Origin: Sphingobacteriales bacterium
Lineage (GTDB): Bacteria > Bacteroidota > Bacteroidia > Sphingobacteriales > Sphingobacteriaceae
Direction of reading: 5' to 3'
DNA: 64,000 nucleotides
Assembly: GCA_028288165.1 (NCBI GenBank)
Contig: JAQBOG010000039.1
Location: forward strand, 186,001 to 250,000
Positions 16,618 through 25,837 of the stretch are shown in pieces. The first letter of the stretch is position 1, and each line of letters opens with the position of its first letter. A model generated the notes under the pieces. The model was not told where the DNA came from. It worked only from the letters and a program-made list of their open reading frames with translations, and searched no databases. A program made the translations under genes and the position numbers.

Positions 16618-19600
16618 CTATTTTATCAGATCCTGAACCATATTAATTAATAACTTACCCGCAATAGGGTCTGTATTACCTTTTTCAACTAACACTTCGG
16701 ATAAGATGATGCTACCTTTGTCTGTTATTTTAACAATAGGGAAGCCTTTCCATCCCTCTAGTTTCTTTTTTCTTTCGTAAATATCACCTTCAAGGTAACC
16801 ATGAACTTTAGAAAAAGTAGCCAGAGATTCTATTCCAGAACCTTGGTTCACCTGAAAAAAAGCTTTACTCACCAAAGGATTTTCTCTTTGATTATTATTG
16901 AAATAGCGAATATCCAAAGGTTCAATACCGTCAAATACACCAGATTCTGGTATTTCCATGCTAATAATTTCACCATTTTCTTTAAGCACACCTTTAATAT
17001 AATTAGGGTATAAAGACACAGAAAACTTATCTGAATTTAATAGAAGCACTTTACCTCCCTTACTTACAAAAGCTTTAATTTCTTCTGCAGCAGCTTTAGA
17101 TGTATTTAAAGAATCTAAACCTGCTAATACTAATACATCAGGCTTTTGGTTAACCGCTGCATTAACTGTTTCAGAAGCTAAGAATTTCACACCCTGGTAG
17201 TTAAATACAGGAGCTATCTTCTTACCAAGATCTACCAAAACTATTTTCTTTTTGTTTAATGAAGCCACATTGAGCCATTGTTTACTGGCTAATAAAACTT
17301 CATAATCATTCTCTGAAATTACTTTACCATTTTCCAGAAGTTTCAGAACTAATTTTCCATCAAGCCTTGAAGCAGGCAGATTCTGAGGGATTATAATAGT
17401 TGGTTCAATAAATTTACGTCCATAATATTCTACCGGAGGAATAACATCTTTGCCACTTGTTAGCACTTTTCCATCAGCAGTTTGCAATGACCATTGAAGT
17501 TCTGTTTGTGCCAATGCATTACCATTATCCTGATCATTTACAACATAAATACGGGTTGGAAGCTTTTCACCGGCATAAAAATGCCTTCCCCAAATCTCTG
17601 CAGAAACCAATACAGGTTGCAATGCTTTTTTCATTTGAAGGTAAGTGAGATGAGGTGCTATTTTATCAGCTTGATACACATTTTTAAACCAGGTAAGCGC
17701 TGCAAAATGTAAAATACCCGCAGCTTTTTCATTGGTCCGGCGAATAGCTTCTGCACCTTCACGAGTAATAAAAGACTGCGCTTTTAAGAAATATTCCGGA
17801 TTAGCATACTCGTAAGCATAATTACCTACTAAAGTTCCTGGGTTTTGATGCACATACGTATAAAACCTAGTTGGATGCCCTGTTTCGCTCGGATAACCGG
17901 TAGAAAATTCCTGGCTTATTAATGGTCTTCCAGGATTTTTAAAACTTTTTTGCCACTCACCTTTAAATTCGGAAAAGATTGTTCCATGATACCAATTTAC
18001 ATACCAGTGATGGTCATCTATATCTCCATCGTCAATTTTAGTAAAGTAATCTTTACCAAACTTTTTCTCGTCACGGGTATAATTAGAATCAAAGCAAACA
18101 GGGCGAGTAGGATCAATTTTCCTCATCATTTTAACCACATCTGATATAATAGCCATTTTCAGTTTAGCTCTTTCAAAATCAGGATCGTTATCGTAAAACT
18201 TCATCTCATTATTTACCGTCCAGAACAATAAAGCAGGGTGATTACGATATTTCATCATCAGGTCGAAAAATTCCTGTTTCCAAAGATCAATCAGTTTTTG
18301 ATCAGGCATACTGCTTTTAATCATCAGCCATGGCCATTGCCCTTCGTAGCTTACTCCTACCCCATTTTTATCAGATGCTGTCATCCATAGTTCATTATAC
18401 GGAGCGGTATGAGTACGGGTAATCATGATGTTTCCATCATGCAATAACTTGGTAAACTTATTAGCCAGCAAGGTATCATTTGGAGCTAAGGACATTGGCG
18501 TATGATTTCCGCCCCTTAGCCAGTATTGTTTTCCGTTTAAATACAAAAAATCACCTTTTGCTTCGAAGGTTCTGAAACCAGAAGTGATGGTTTTCCGGTC
18601 TGTTTCCTTTCCAGAATCAGTTAATACAAAAGCAAAATCATATAATTCAGGAGTTGCAGGCGTCCATAACCTTGGTTTAATATCAGAAATTGAATAAACT
18701 AGTTTGCGTTCCTCTCCTGCTTTTAGAATAACACTCTTTAGAGATAAATTATCGTACAATTTATCCTTTAGTTTTTCTCCAAGTATAGTAGTAGATATAG
18801 AGAAATCGCTTTGCGTATTTGAATAGTTTTTTACAGTAACCTCAAATGTAGCTCCCGTAAGGCTGGGTTTAATAAATACATCTTCTATCCTAACAGGATC
18901 AGAGATTATTAAAGACACTGGCTGCCAAATACCTGCCGGATCATCACCATAAAACCCATGTGCCAGATCTTTAAGCATTTTATTAGTTACCGGAACAGTA
19001 ACGGCCACATCGGTAACTTTATCAGCATCCTTGATATTAGTAACATAATCCCGGGTAACTTTTACTGCTATCAGGTTTTTACCCGGCTTTAAAACTTCCG
19101 AAGCATTTATTTTAAACTCGCCAAACATCCCGATATGATGCGCCAGTTTTTTGCCGTTTATATAAACCTCTCCAACTTTAGAAACCGCATCAAAATTCAG
19201 CTCTAAATTCTTTCCTTTTATATTTTCGGGAAGTTCTATCCATTGGCGATAATAACCAATTGTTGTTTTTTTATAATCGAAGGTATATCCTTCACAACGT
19301 TCTATTTCTTCTTGATAATGGTTATCAGAAACGCCTTTACTTGCTGTATTGTATTTTTCGCCATGCAACCATTCGCGGTTGACATTCCAGAAATTTGGAA
19401 CCGTTAAAACATGCCAATTTTTATCATTTCCGGATAACTGTAAAGCATCATCTTCATTTTTTATTTCATAACCAGGACTGAACAACCATTTTCCATCCAG
19501 AGATATTTTTGTTCTTGAATTAGCTATTGAAGCAACCTGAACGGGCTTGTATAATGACCGTTCTTTCTCACGTTTTTGAATCTTATTTTCTGCACTTACA

Positions 19601-20247
19601 GCATATTCTTTAACAGCTTCCGCGGATAATTCATTTTTATCAAGCGCTTGGATAGAAAGATTGTCAAATTCCGTTGTTATCCAGCTACCGCCCAATACTA
19701 CTTTTCCATTTGGAGAAAACTCGGTATATTTATCTTGTACATCAATTCTGGGAAGTTTTTCGTTATTCAAAAACACCCGGATACGATTTCCCACAATTTG
19801 GATTTTTATATCATACCACTTACCTGTTTCTAACTGAAAATCAAGGTGGCGCAAAGCGAGATGATCATCTGTACCCATGTAACCTAAACGAGCCAGGTAT
19901 AAATCGTTTTGTATTCCGCCTCTTAGTCCTAAAATATACCTGTCATTACGAGTAGATGCCCTAAAGCCAGACCAAATCTGAACTTGATTTTCTCCTTTTG
20001 GAGTACGGGCTTTAAAACTTACCTCATAATCTTTCCAATCCAGCTGACCAAAGGTAGCATAGGCATCACGTGTAACTAAAACGCCTTTTTTTACTTCGGT
20101 TAAGCCTTTTCCAACTTTTTCTACCTTGAGGGTAGAGGATTCAAAGTTTTCGATTTGTTTAAATTTTGCATACGCAGATAAATCAAAATTTATAGCCGCG
20201 GCTATAAATAATGTCATCGCTAATCCGTATCCCTTTTTTACTTTCAT
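16618..20247 (-). CDS. GH2-family glycoside hydrolase with N-terminal jelly-roll domain
   Basis: This 1209-residue secreted enzyme has a signal peptide (to about residue 27). Residues about 30-205 form a laminin-G/3-keto-disaccharide-hydrolase-like jelly roll (WKDYEVSFKARTPKG, WYDIKIQIVGNRIRVFLN). The GH2 sugar-binding domain starts near 245 (SLDGKWLFSPGYE), followed by an immunoglobulin-like domain and a TIM barrel. The acid/base is E681 in FWTVNNEM and the nucleophile E780 in LISQEFSTG. From about 1000 there is a glutamine-amidotransferase-like Rossmann segment (KPDVLVLAGLDSL, GGKVLLLNSDKF). GH2 enzymes are exo-acting beta-galactosidases, mannosidases, glucuronidases or relatives; specificity is not evident. 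It is monocistronic, with its own terminator, divergent from 20734-22248. Confidence 0.92.
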   Translation of the reverse strand: MKVKKGYGLAMTLFIAAAINFDLSAYAKFKQIENFESSTLKVEKVGKGLTEVKKGVLVTRDAYATFGQLDWKDYEVSFKARTPKGENQVQIWSGFRASTRNDRYILGLRGGIQNDLYLARLGYMGTDDHLALRHLDFQLETGKWYDIKIQIVGNRIRVFLNNEKLPRIDVQDKYTEFSPNGKVVLGGSWITTEFDNLSIQALDKNELSAEAVKEYAVSAENKIQKREKERSLYKPVQVASIANSRTKISLDGKWLFSPGYEIKNEDDALQLSGNDKNWHVLTVPNFWNVNREWLHGEKYNTASKGVSDNHYQEEIERCEGYTFDYKKTTIGYYRQWIELPENIKGKNLELNFDAVSKVGEVYINGKKLAHHIGMFGEFKINASEVLKPGKNLIAVKVTRDYVTNIKDADKVTDVAVTVPVTNKMLKDLAHGFYGDDPAGIWQPVSLIISDPVRIEDVFIKPSLTGATFEVTVKNYSNTQSDFSISTTILGEKLKDKLYDNLSLKSVILKAGEERKLVYSISDIKPRLWTPATPELYDFAFVLTDSGKETDRKTITSGFRTFEAKGDFLYLNGKQYWLRGGNHTPMSLAPNDTLLANKFTKLLHDGNIMITRTHTAPYNELWMTASDKNGVGVSYEGQWPWLMIKSSMPDQKLIDLWKQEFFDLMMKYRNHPALLFWTVNNEMKFYDNDPDFERAKLKMAIISDVVKMMRKIDPTRPVCFDSNYTRDEKKFGKDYFTKIDDGDIDDHHWYVNWYHGTIFSEFKGEWQKSFKNPGRPLISQEFSTGYPSETGHPTRFYTYVHQNPGTLVGNYAYEYANPEYFLKAQSFITREGAEAIRRTNEKAAGILHFAALTWFKNVYQADKIAPHLTYLQMKKALQPVLVSAEIWGRHFYAGEKLPTRIYVVNDQDNGNALAQTELQWSLQTADGKVLTSGKDVIPPVEYYGRKFIEPTIIIPQNLPASRLDGKLVLKLLENGKVISENDYEVLLASKQWLNVASLNKKKIVLVDLGKKIAPVFNYQGVKFLASETVNAAVNQKPDVLVLAGLDSLNTSKAAAEEIKAFVSKGGKVLLLNSDKFSVSLYPNYIKGVLKENGEIISMEIPESGVFDGIEPLDIRYFNNNQRENPLVSKAFFQVNQGSGIESLATFSKVHGYLEGDIYERKKKLEGWKGFPIVKITDKGSIILSEVLVEKGNTDPIAGKLLINMVQDLIK

Positions 20248-20733
20248 TATAACGCTTATTGTTTATTTATCTGTTAATATTATATATCCTTTATACTATA
20301 CATTTCTTGGTAAATCATATTATCCATAACCAGTGCAGGAAGTTTTACAATCTCAGTGGCATAGTAACATAAGAGCACAAAAAACTGCTAGAAAAAAGAG
20401 AATGTTTAATGTGTTTTGAAAACATCTTGTACGCTAAATAACATATGGGGCATGGTTTGGAATATCAAAACTAGTCCCGCAGCTTAATATTTCATTAATA
20501 ATAGCATAACAAGGGAAGCCTGAAACCAGTTAATCTAAAGATTATGCTTGACTGAGGGAAAGCTTAAGATCCGACTTATTACAAAGCAGAATTAAATTGA
20601 TCTCATTTACAAGGCCATTAATTGTTTATTATTATTTCATTAATCACCTACTCCTAAGTTTAGGATTAACTAACAATACCAATTTATCTAACCATGTATC
20701 TTAGCTCAAAGATCATCCTCAATATTTTTTAAA
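20248..20733. other. Divergent intergenic region
   Basis: The 486 bp between the GH2 gene (minus) and the tandem alpha/beta-hydrolase gene (plus) must contain both promoters. I see no gene, strong hairpin or clear promoter motif. Confidence 0.5.
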
Positions 20734-22248
20734 ATGAAAGCTAATTTTAAATCTGTAATTATTGCTGTTTCCTTTTTCCTGGTACTTACCGGTAAAATAT
20801 TTGCCCAGGAGCTCATCACTTTTGAGGGTAAAAAAACCACGTGGCACGACTTTGACCGTTATGATTATTTAATGGATCTGGAAACTATGGCCATCAAACC
20901 TATTATGGCTACACCCGAAGAAGGTACAGGAATGAAGGATAATCTTACCCCAAAAGGCCAGGTGAGATGTATAGTGATCGTACCTAAAAATGCGGCAGCC
21001 GGCAATCCTTGTACATGGCGTGGTTTTTACTGGGATCATGAATCGCAATCAGAAGTTGAATTGCTTAAAAGAGGTTTTCACATAGTATATATTAATATTG
21101 ATGCCGGTAAACAGTGGGAAGCATGGTATGATTTCTTAACAAAGCACGGCCTGTCTGCCAAACCTGCATTTAGCGGAATGAGCCGTGGTGGCATTAATGA
21201 ATATACATGGGCCACTAACCATCCGGATAAAGTTTCCTGTTTGTATGCTGATAACCCTGCAATCCGGCCGGAAAGTTTTGCTAAACTTGATCTTCTCGTT
21301 AAATATGATATACCTGTATTGAACATATCAGGATCGCTGGACTTCCTGCATCCAACCAATGCTATTCCTATTGAAGATGTTTATCACCGTCTTGGCGGAC
21401 GTATGACGATGATGATAAAGGAAGGCACATCACACCATCCGCATAGTATAAAAGATGCTACACTCATTGCCGATTGGGTTGCGGAAAACATAAAACCAAC
21501 AGTAAGTGACCCGGCTTTTGCGGACACGAGTGCTTTTGTAAAAACATACTATTACAGCCTTGAAAACACATACAAGTACCTTAAGATAGAGAATACATAT
21601 GCCACCTGCCATGGTCCATGGTTTACACCAACCTATACTGTCTATACGGCTAAGGGTGACAGTCGGTTTAGTATAAAGGGATTAACCATTATCGCACCCA
21701 ACAAACCTGCTCCCGGCAAACCATGGGTATTTCGGGCCGACCGTATTCTGACCCGCGATGCTACAGTGGAGCAGGCTTTGCTTGCCAAAGGTTATCACAT
21801 TGTGATACCACCCATTACATCGCAGTCTGGTCCTATTCGAAAGCAATGGGATGATTTTTATGCGATGCTTATCAGCAAAGGATTCTCTAAAAAGCCTGTG
21901 ATGGAAGGCACAGGAGCTTACGCCGGCGAAGTTTATCAATGGGCAGAATACAACCCCGATAAAGTTTCCTGTATCTATGTGGATAATGCTATTATGCGTA
22001 GCCTCATGGAGAAAACACAGCCTATGGAAACTCTAGCACCTTTAGCCAAAGCAGGGGTCCCGACTTTACATGTGAGCGGGGCTTCAGACCCATGGCTGGT
22101 TTCTGATACGCGGATTACTGAACAAAAATATAAAGCACTTGGAGGACACATTTCCGTTATAACGATACCCGGTGAAGGGCATTTTCCGCTGACACCCAGA
22201 AACCCTAAGCCAATAGTAGATTTTATTGTTAAAAACACGAAAGAATAA
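20734..22248 (+). CDS. Secreted tandem alpha/beta-hydrolase, second domain lacking the nucleophile
   Basis: This 504-residue protein has a signal peptide ending near FAQ-25. It contains two homologous alpha/beta-hydrolase domains. The first (about 60-260) has the nucleophile elbow GMSRGG with S150, acid SGSLDFLHP and histidine GTSHHPHS. The second (about 290-500) keeps SGASDPW and the histidine in GEGHFPLT, but the elbow reads EGTGAYAGE, with glycine (G394) where the serine should be. So the second domain is probably non-catalytic. It is the same family as the C-terminal half of 35252-36670 (GMSRGA, GFKHHPHS). A carbohydrate-esterase role is likely from the context. It is the only plus-strand gene between 12.3 and 64 kb. 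Confidence 0.85.
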   Translation: MKANFKSVIIAVSFFLVLTGKIFAQELITFEGKKTTWHDFDRYDYLMDLETMAIKPIMATPEEGTGMKDNLTPKGQVRCIVIVPKNAAAGNPCTWRGFYWDHESQSEVELLKRGFHIVYINIDAGKQWEAWYDFLTKHGLSAKPAFSGMSRGGINEYTWATNHPDKVSCLYADNPAIRPESFAKLDLLVKYDIPVLNISGSLDFLHPTNAIPIEDVYHRLGGRMTMMIKEGTSHHPHSIKDATLIADWVAENIKPTVSDPAFADTSAFVKTYYYSLENTYKYLKIENTYATCHGPWFTPTYTVYTAKGDSRFSIKGLTIIAPNKPAPGKPWVFRADRILTRDATVEQALLAKGYHIVIPPITSQSGPIRKQWDDFYAMLISKGFSKKPVMEGTGAYAGEVYQWAEYNPDKVSCIYVDNAIMRSLMEKTQPMETLAPLAKAGVPTLHVSGASDPWLVSDTRITEQKYKALGGHISVITIPGEGHFPLTPRNPKPIVDFIVKNTKE

Positions 22249-22266
22249 AACGAAAGGCCTTTTACT

Positions 22267-22289
22267 GGTCGTAGCGCCTCGCTACGACC
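22267..22289 (+). repeat. 10-bp-stem palindrome
   Basis: GGTCGTAGCG, loop CCT, then CGCTACGACC gives a perfect stem 18 bp beyond the stop codon at 22248. No T run follows, so it is a repeat unit that may also act as a transcript end. Confidence 0.7.
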
Positions 22290-22397
22290 TTAATTAGTGC
22301 ATTACACATAACACAGTATGACCAAGAGATTGAGTTAGCAATAAATATACTCTCCTGGCAGGACAGCATATTTCTCCATATTTAAAATATAATATTA

Positions 22398-22420
22398 GGT
22401 AGTAGCGAGACACTACTACC
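22398..22420 (-). repeat. Palindrome, inverted relative of 22267-22289
   Basis: GGTAGTAG and CTACTACC flank CGAGACA. Aligned with the reverse complement of the first palindrome, 21 of 25 positions agree. One stem pair has changed on both sides (C-G to A-T). Confidence 0.65.
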
Positions 22421-22596
22421 AGTGGGGAGTAAATACATTCATGGGCGCTTTTGAATTTGCCTACTCTACTGGCTGACAAGCAACTAAATTCCTATATAGC
22501 GTGGTTGATGCGGTGTACAATGCTTTAAGTGCAGTGGCATTGCGATTACATCATACTTATTATATTAATTTAGCTTAAAAACCACATTTGCAACCA

Positions 22597-23256
22597 TTAC
22601 CTGTTACCGCTAATCTGGTTATAAATCTTGACAGCCCGGTAATAATCTTTAATCAAAAATGCTGCATACGCTTTTTTGTTGCTTATTAAAAGTGCTTCAA
22701 GTTCTTTAGAACCTATTGAGATAATCTTTCCATTGTTCAACTGAAATTCATTCAACTGAACACTTTTAAAGAAAGAAGAATAGCCATTTATCTTTCCCGT
22801 AATAACTTTAAATCTCCAGCAGCTATCTAATGCGGTGCCTTCTACCGGCATTTCTTCTATTTTATAGTAGGGATTTTGCTTTATTAATTTAATGGTTTGA
22901 TCCGGGTATATTTTTGAGACGGAATCTTTTCCGGAAGAGTATAGAAAGTGTTTACCGGAAGCCGGGTTGATAAATATATTAGAATTTACTTTGAGTATAC
23001 TTCCATCTTTCATGTATATGGAGTAAATATCCATCCATGATTTTCGATCAAATCTATTGGCTTTTCTTTTAAAGCGAGCTGCATCTTCTCTTTCTCGCAA
23101 AAATCTCCCGGTATCATATGCGGGTGTTGCGCCAGTAACCTGAGCGAAAGCCGAAAGATGTATTATGAAAAACAATGAAGCGAAGAATGTGATCTTTAAC
23201 ATCCTGCAAAGTAGCAAAATCATTTTGATACTGTCCTTATTCTGCATGAACAGCAA
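22597..23256 (-). CDS. Secreted hypothetical protein
   Basis: The frame is 219 residues, but the likely start is the methionine at 23202, giving MLKITFFASLFFIIHLSAFA as a clean signal peptide. The mature part is about 175 residues, basic and beta-rich (YSIYMKDGSILKVNSNIF, IKLIKQNPYYKIEEMPVEG, GKIISIGSKELEALL) and ends in a short helical stretch (KDYYRAVKIYNQ). It has no lipobox and no recognised domain, and contains one cysteine. Neighbours are carbohydrate genes, but nothing ties it to them. I do not recognise a family; the signal peptide and coding-like composition support a real gene. Confidence 0.7.
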   Translation of the reverse strand: MLFMQNKDSIKMILLLCRMLKITFFASLFFIIHLSAFAQVTGATPAYDTGRFLREREDAARFKRKANRFDRKSWMDIYSIYMKDGSILKVNSNIFINPASGKHFLYSSGKDSVSKIYPDQTIKLIKQNPYYKIEEMPVEGTALDSCWRFKVITGKINGYSSFFKSVQLNEFQLNNGKIISIGSKELEALLISNKKAYAAFLIKDYYRAVKIYNQISGNR

Positions 23257-23318
23257 TTACTGCTTATTAGATTCAACAAAGACGTTTTATAGCAGTGTTT
23301 TTAAACTTAGCTTGTTTT

Positions 23319-23419
23319 ACGTTAGAGATTGGCCTAAAGAAATCCCTTCGGGAAAGTGAAAATTCTTTTTACCTTATTTCTTCAGGACAGAAAGGCAACG
23401 GAAAGCTCGCCCGAACGCC
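23319..23419 (+). repeat. Hairpin-family element, copy 3 (degenerate)
   Basis: It retains the left block (ACGTTAGAGATTGG, GTGAAAATTCTTTTT) and the right block (GGCAACGGAAAGCTCGCCCG, then AACGCC). The inner stem has decayed. Confidence 0.6.
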
Positions 23420-23477
23420 AAAAAAACACTTAAAATCTAACTCAGATTGATAATAATATTACAAATGTTGTTTTGCA

Positions 23478-23670
23478 TTACAATGCCCTTCCATCATCCG
23501 CATTATAATCCTTATAAACGCGGATGCTTGAGCCAGCCTGATCTAAGATAATCTCTTTGACCTTATTGCGATGTTACTGATGCATTCGCAGCTAATGACG
23601 ATAAACTGCCTGCAGCAATACCGGCTGCTCCAAGGTTATAAATTTTCTGCGTTCCTAACTGGCGTACCAT
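23478..23670 (-). pseudogene. Possible decayed gene fragment
   Basis: Two overlapping minus-strand frames look like protein. One (23670-23563) reads MVRQLGTQKIYNLGAAG and continues IAAGSLSSLAANASVTSQ before a stop. The other (23564-23478) reads KVKEIILDQAGSSIRVYKDY followed by NADDGRAL and a stop. The codon use and composition are more protein-like than the surrounding DNA. A frameshifted remnant is the simplest reading, but I cannot name the parent family. Confidence 0.25.
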
Positions 23671-23902
23671 TGGTTGACTACAAGGTTAATTAAGGTATAT
23701 CCAGCGTAAAGATATTTAAAATGTTTACAGCCTATTCAGGAAGGTTCTATTGTATAACGAGCGGCTTTACGAATATATGCGCAAATATCCAATATAACGA
23801 TGCTTAAAATCGGAAGGCTTAAAATAGTTTTTCCTGTAAATTCAAGCATAAAGCTGCGAACAATCCTAAAGCCAGGTTCTTTTTGGCATTCATTATTGAA
23901 AA

Positions 23903-25525
23903 TTATTGATTTGCTGGAAAATTATCTGTACGGAAAGGTGTTGCAGGCAAACCTTCTTGATTATATAGTGTTCCCGTAGGATTATCTGCCCAATTATACC
24001 GTACAGCTACAGGTTTTGAAATTTTATCGCTGGATACAATTATCTTATTTCCTTTCAATACAGCGTCTGCCCAAACAAATTTGCCATCTGAAGCAGCAAT
24101 ACCAAAACCTCTTAAATGATCGGATGCTAACGTATTTGTCTTTAATATTGGGTTGTTTCCTACTAATCCGGAACCTGTATTTTCGAAACTTAACTCTACA
24201 GTATTTCTCTTGATTTTCATGCATTTATACACCGGTCCGGAATAAACCAGTTTTTCTTTATAAGCCACTTTACGAGCAATTAAAGCCATGCGAATACCCA
24301 CGTCTTTTTTATTGGTTGGATGAATATCATACGCTTCACCAATATCTGTAATTACAGCCATTCCGGTTTTTGTAACCGAAAGTGTTTTTAATTGTGCTTC
24401 ACGCAACCAAGGCCAAATACCTTCAGAAGGTGTTTCTGCCGGTTTACGAATATTAGCCAGTTGTACATATAGAAAGGGGAAATTACCTTGTCCCCATTTT
24501 TCTCTCCAATCAGAGATCAATCTTGGAAAAAGAGACTTATACTCCAATGCCTGTGGCAATTTATCGGCATTACTTTCTCCCTGATACCAAATTACCCCCT
24601 TTATCCCATAAGGAACTAAAGGAGAAACCATGGCATTATATAGATTTGATGGTGCACTGAAACCGCCATCTGGTCTTGTTGGCGCCTGTGGCTTAGCACC
24701 GGTTTGTTGTAGATTCCATTGTTTAAAAGCAGCTTGAAAAGTAGCTTCCTTGGCGGGATATTCCTGCTTTACTTTTTCGTAGTTATCAAGAAAACTTTGA
24801 TGATTATTGATGTAGTTTGAAAAAGCAGGTGCTTGCTGCAAACCCGGTAAACTGATCCAGGCTTGTGCCGGGGTTCCGCCTTTGTAAGTTGCAATCATCC
24901 CAACCGGACTACCAGTAGAACTGCGTAACTCTTTTGCGAAATAATAGCCAACTGCTGAAAATCCATGCCATGACCATTTTGTATCTGCCATTGCTTCCGG
25001 CGAACAAACAATCCATTGCCCATTTCTGGAACCTGCAGGAACAGTTGCTATATCTTTTTGTGGTTCGAGTGCAGAAGCCATTGGAACATAAAACATGTGA
25101 ATTTGAGAATCAGTTGCTTTTGGAATTTCTTCAGTGCCAGTTTTTTCATTCTGTATACCAAACTCCATATTAGACTGACCAGAAGCCACCCAAACATCCC
25201 CAATTAATATATTTTTTAATTCAATCTGGCTTTCGTTGGATTTAAGAGACATTTCAAAAGGACCTCCTGCTTTGTAAGAGCTAAGCTTCACAAACCATTT
25301 TCCTTCTTTATCCGCAGTGGTTTTAAACACTTTTCCTTGAAATGAAATTTGGATTTCTTCGCCAATAGTGGCCCATCCCCATAAGGGAACCTTAATACCT
25401 CTTTGCAGCACCATATTGTTTCCAATAATTGCAGGTAGCTTAATTGCAGCTATTGCAGTAGGGATGGTAAAGACACAAAACAGTGTTAAACCTATAATAC
25501 AATGATGAATAATTGTTTTTTTCAT
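23903..25525 (-). CDS. Sialate O-acetylesterase-like carbohydrate esterase
   Basis: The start at 25525 gives MKKTIIHHCIIGLTLFCVF, a good signal peptide; the frame is open to 25546 with a poorer leader. The enzyme of about 540 residues is of the SASA type, with an SGNH-like fold. The nucleophile block is ASGQSNMEF. A second conserved block is VIWYQGESNADK, and the acid/histidine pair lies near DIGEAYDIHPTNKKDVG. An N-terminal beta-sandwich (MVLQRGIKVPLWGWA) precedes the catalytic part. Members release acetyl groups from sialic acid or, more often in such loci, from plant or other glycans. Sialic acid need not be present. It shares a strand with the GH71/99-like genes but is separated by about 290 bp. 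Confidence 0.88.
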   Translation of the reverse strand: MKKTIIHHCIIGLTLFCVFTIPTAIAAIKLPAIIGNNMVLQRGIKVPLWGWATIGEEIQISFQGKVFKTTADKEGKWFVKLSSYKAGGPFEMSLKSNESQIELKNILIGDVWVASGQSNMEFGIQNEKTGTEEIPKATDSQIHMFYVPMASALEPQKDIATVPAGSRNGQWIVCSPEAMADTKWSWHGFSAVGYYFAKELRSSTGSPVGMIATYKGGTPAQAWISLPGLQQAPAFSNYINNHQSFLDNYEKVKQEYPAKEATFQAAFKQWNLQQTGAKPQAPTRPDGGFSAPSNLYNAMVSPLVPYGIKGVIWYQGESNADKLPQALEYKSLFPRLISDWREKWGQGNFPFLYVQLANIRKPAETPSEGIWPWLREAQLKTLSVTKTGMAVITDIGEAYDIHPTNKKDVGIRMALIARKVAYKEKLVYSGPVYKCMKIKRNTVELSFENTGSGLVGNNPILKTNTLASDHLRGFGIAASDGKFVWADAVLKGNKIIVSSDKISKPVAVRYNWADNPTGTLYNQEGLPATPFRTDNFPANQ

Positions 25526-25555
25526 TTCGTTTAAAAATAGTGTCAAGTCAGAGTT

Positions 25556-25690
25556 TTACTTTATTAGTTTATAAGCAGTTCCCAACTGATGAACCCTCAG
25601 TCTACAATTTCCGGCCTTGTTTGGTGCGTTTAGTACAGTCAAAGCCTTAGCAGAACCCTTCAAAGTATCAAACGCAGCCGCGGGGTTTAT
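25556..25690 (-). pseudogene. Possible C-terminal gene remnant
   Basis: The frame is open from just after a stop near 25691 to TAA at 25556. It reads INPAAAFDTLKGSAKALTVL, then NAPNKAGNCRLRVHQLGTAY, then KLIK. This looks like the end of a larger protein and has no usable start. The AGNCRLRV segment recalls the GGNCRIRV near the C-terminus of the GH95 enzyme at 37250-39715, which hints at a lost glycosidase. It is weak evidence, since only 44 codons remain. Confidence 0.3.
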
Positions 25691-25837
25691 TCAATGTTTG
25701 TCTGTTTTTAAGGTGTTCATGGTCTCCCGTTGGTCGGCATTTGCTTACTTTTTTTCTTGGAGAAAAAAAATAAGACCCGCGGTAGGCGACTAACGTTAAT
25801 AATTCACACTCTTCTGCTTTATCCTAGCCCTCTGACT

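Larger units (their letters stand above)
22249..22596. other. Convergent intergenic region with two related palindromes
   Basis: This gap follows the tandem hydrolase and precedes the 3' end of a minus-strand gene. It contains palindromes at 22267-22289 and 22398-22420 and no gene. Confidence 0.6.
23257..23902. other. Intergenic region with hairpin element and gene remnants
   Basis: This 646-bp gap contains a diverged hairpin-family element (23319-23419) and two short, protein-like minus-strand frames at 23478-23670 that look like decayed coding sequence. I see nothing in the last 230 bp. Confidence 0.5.
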
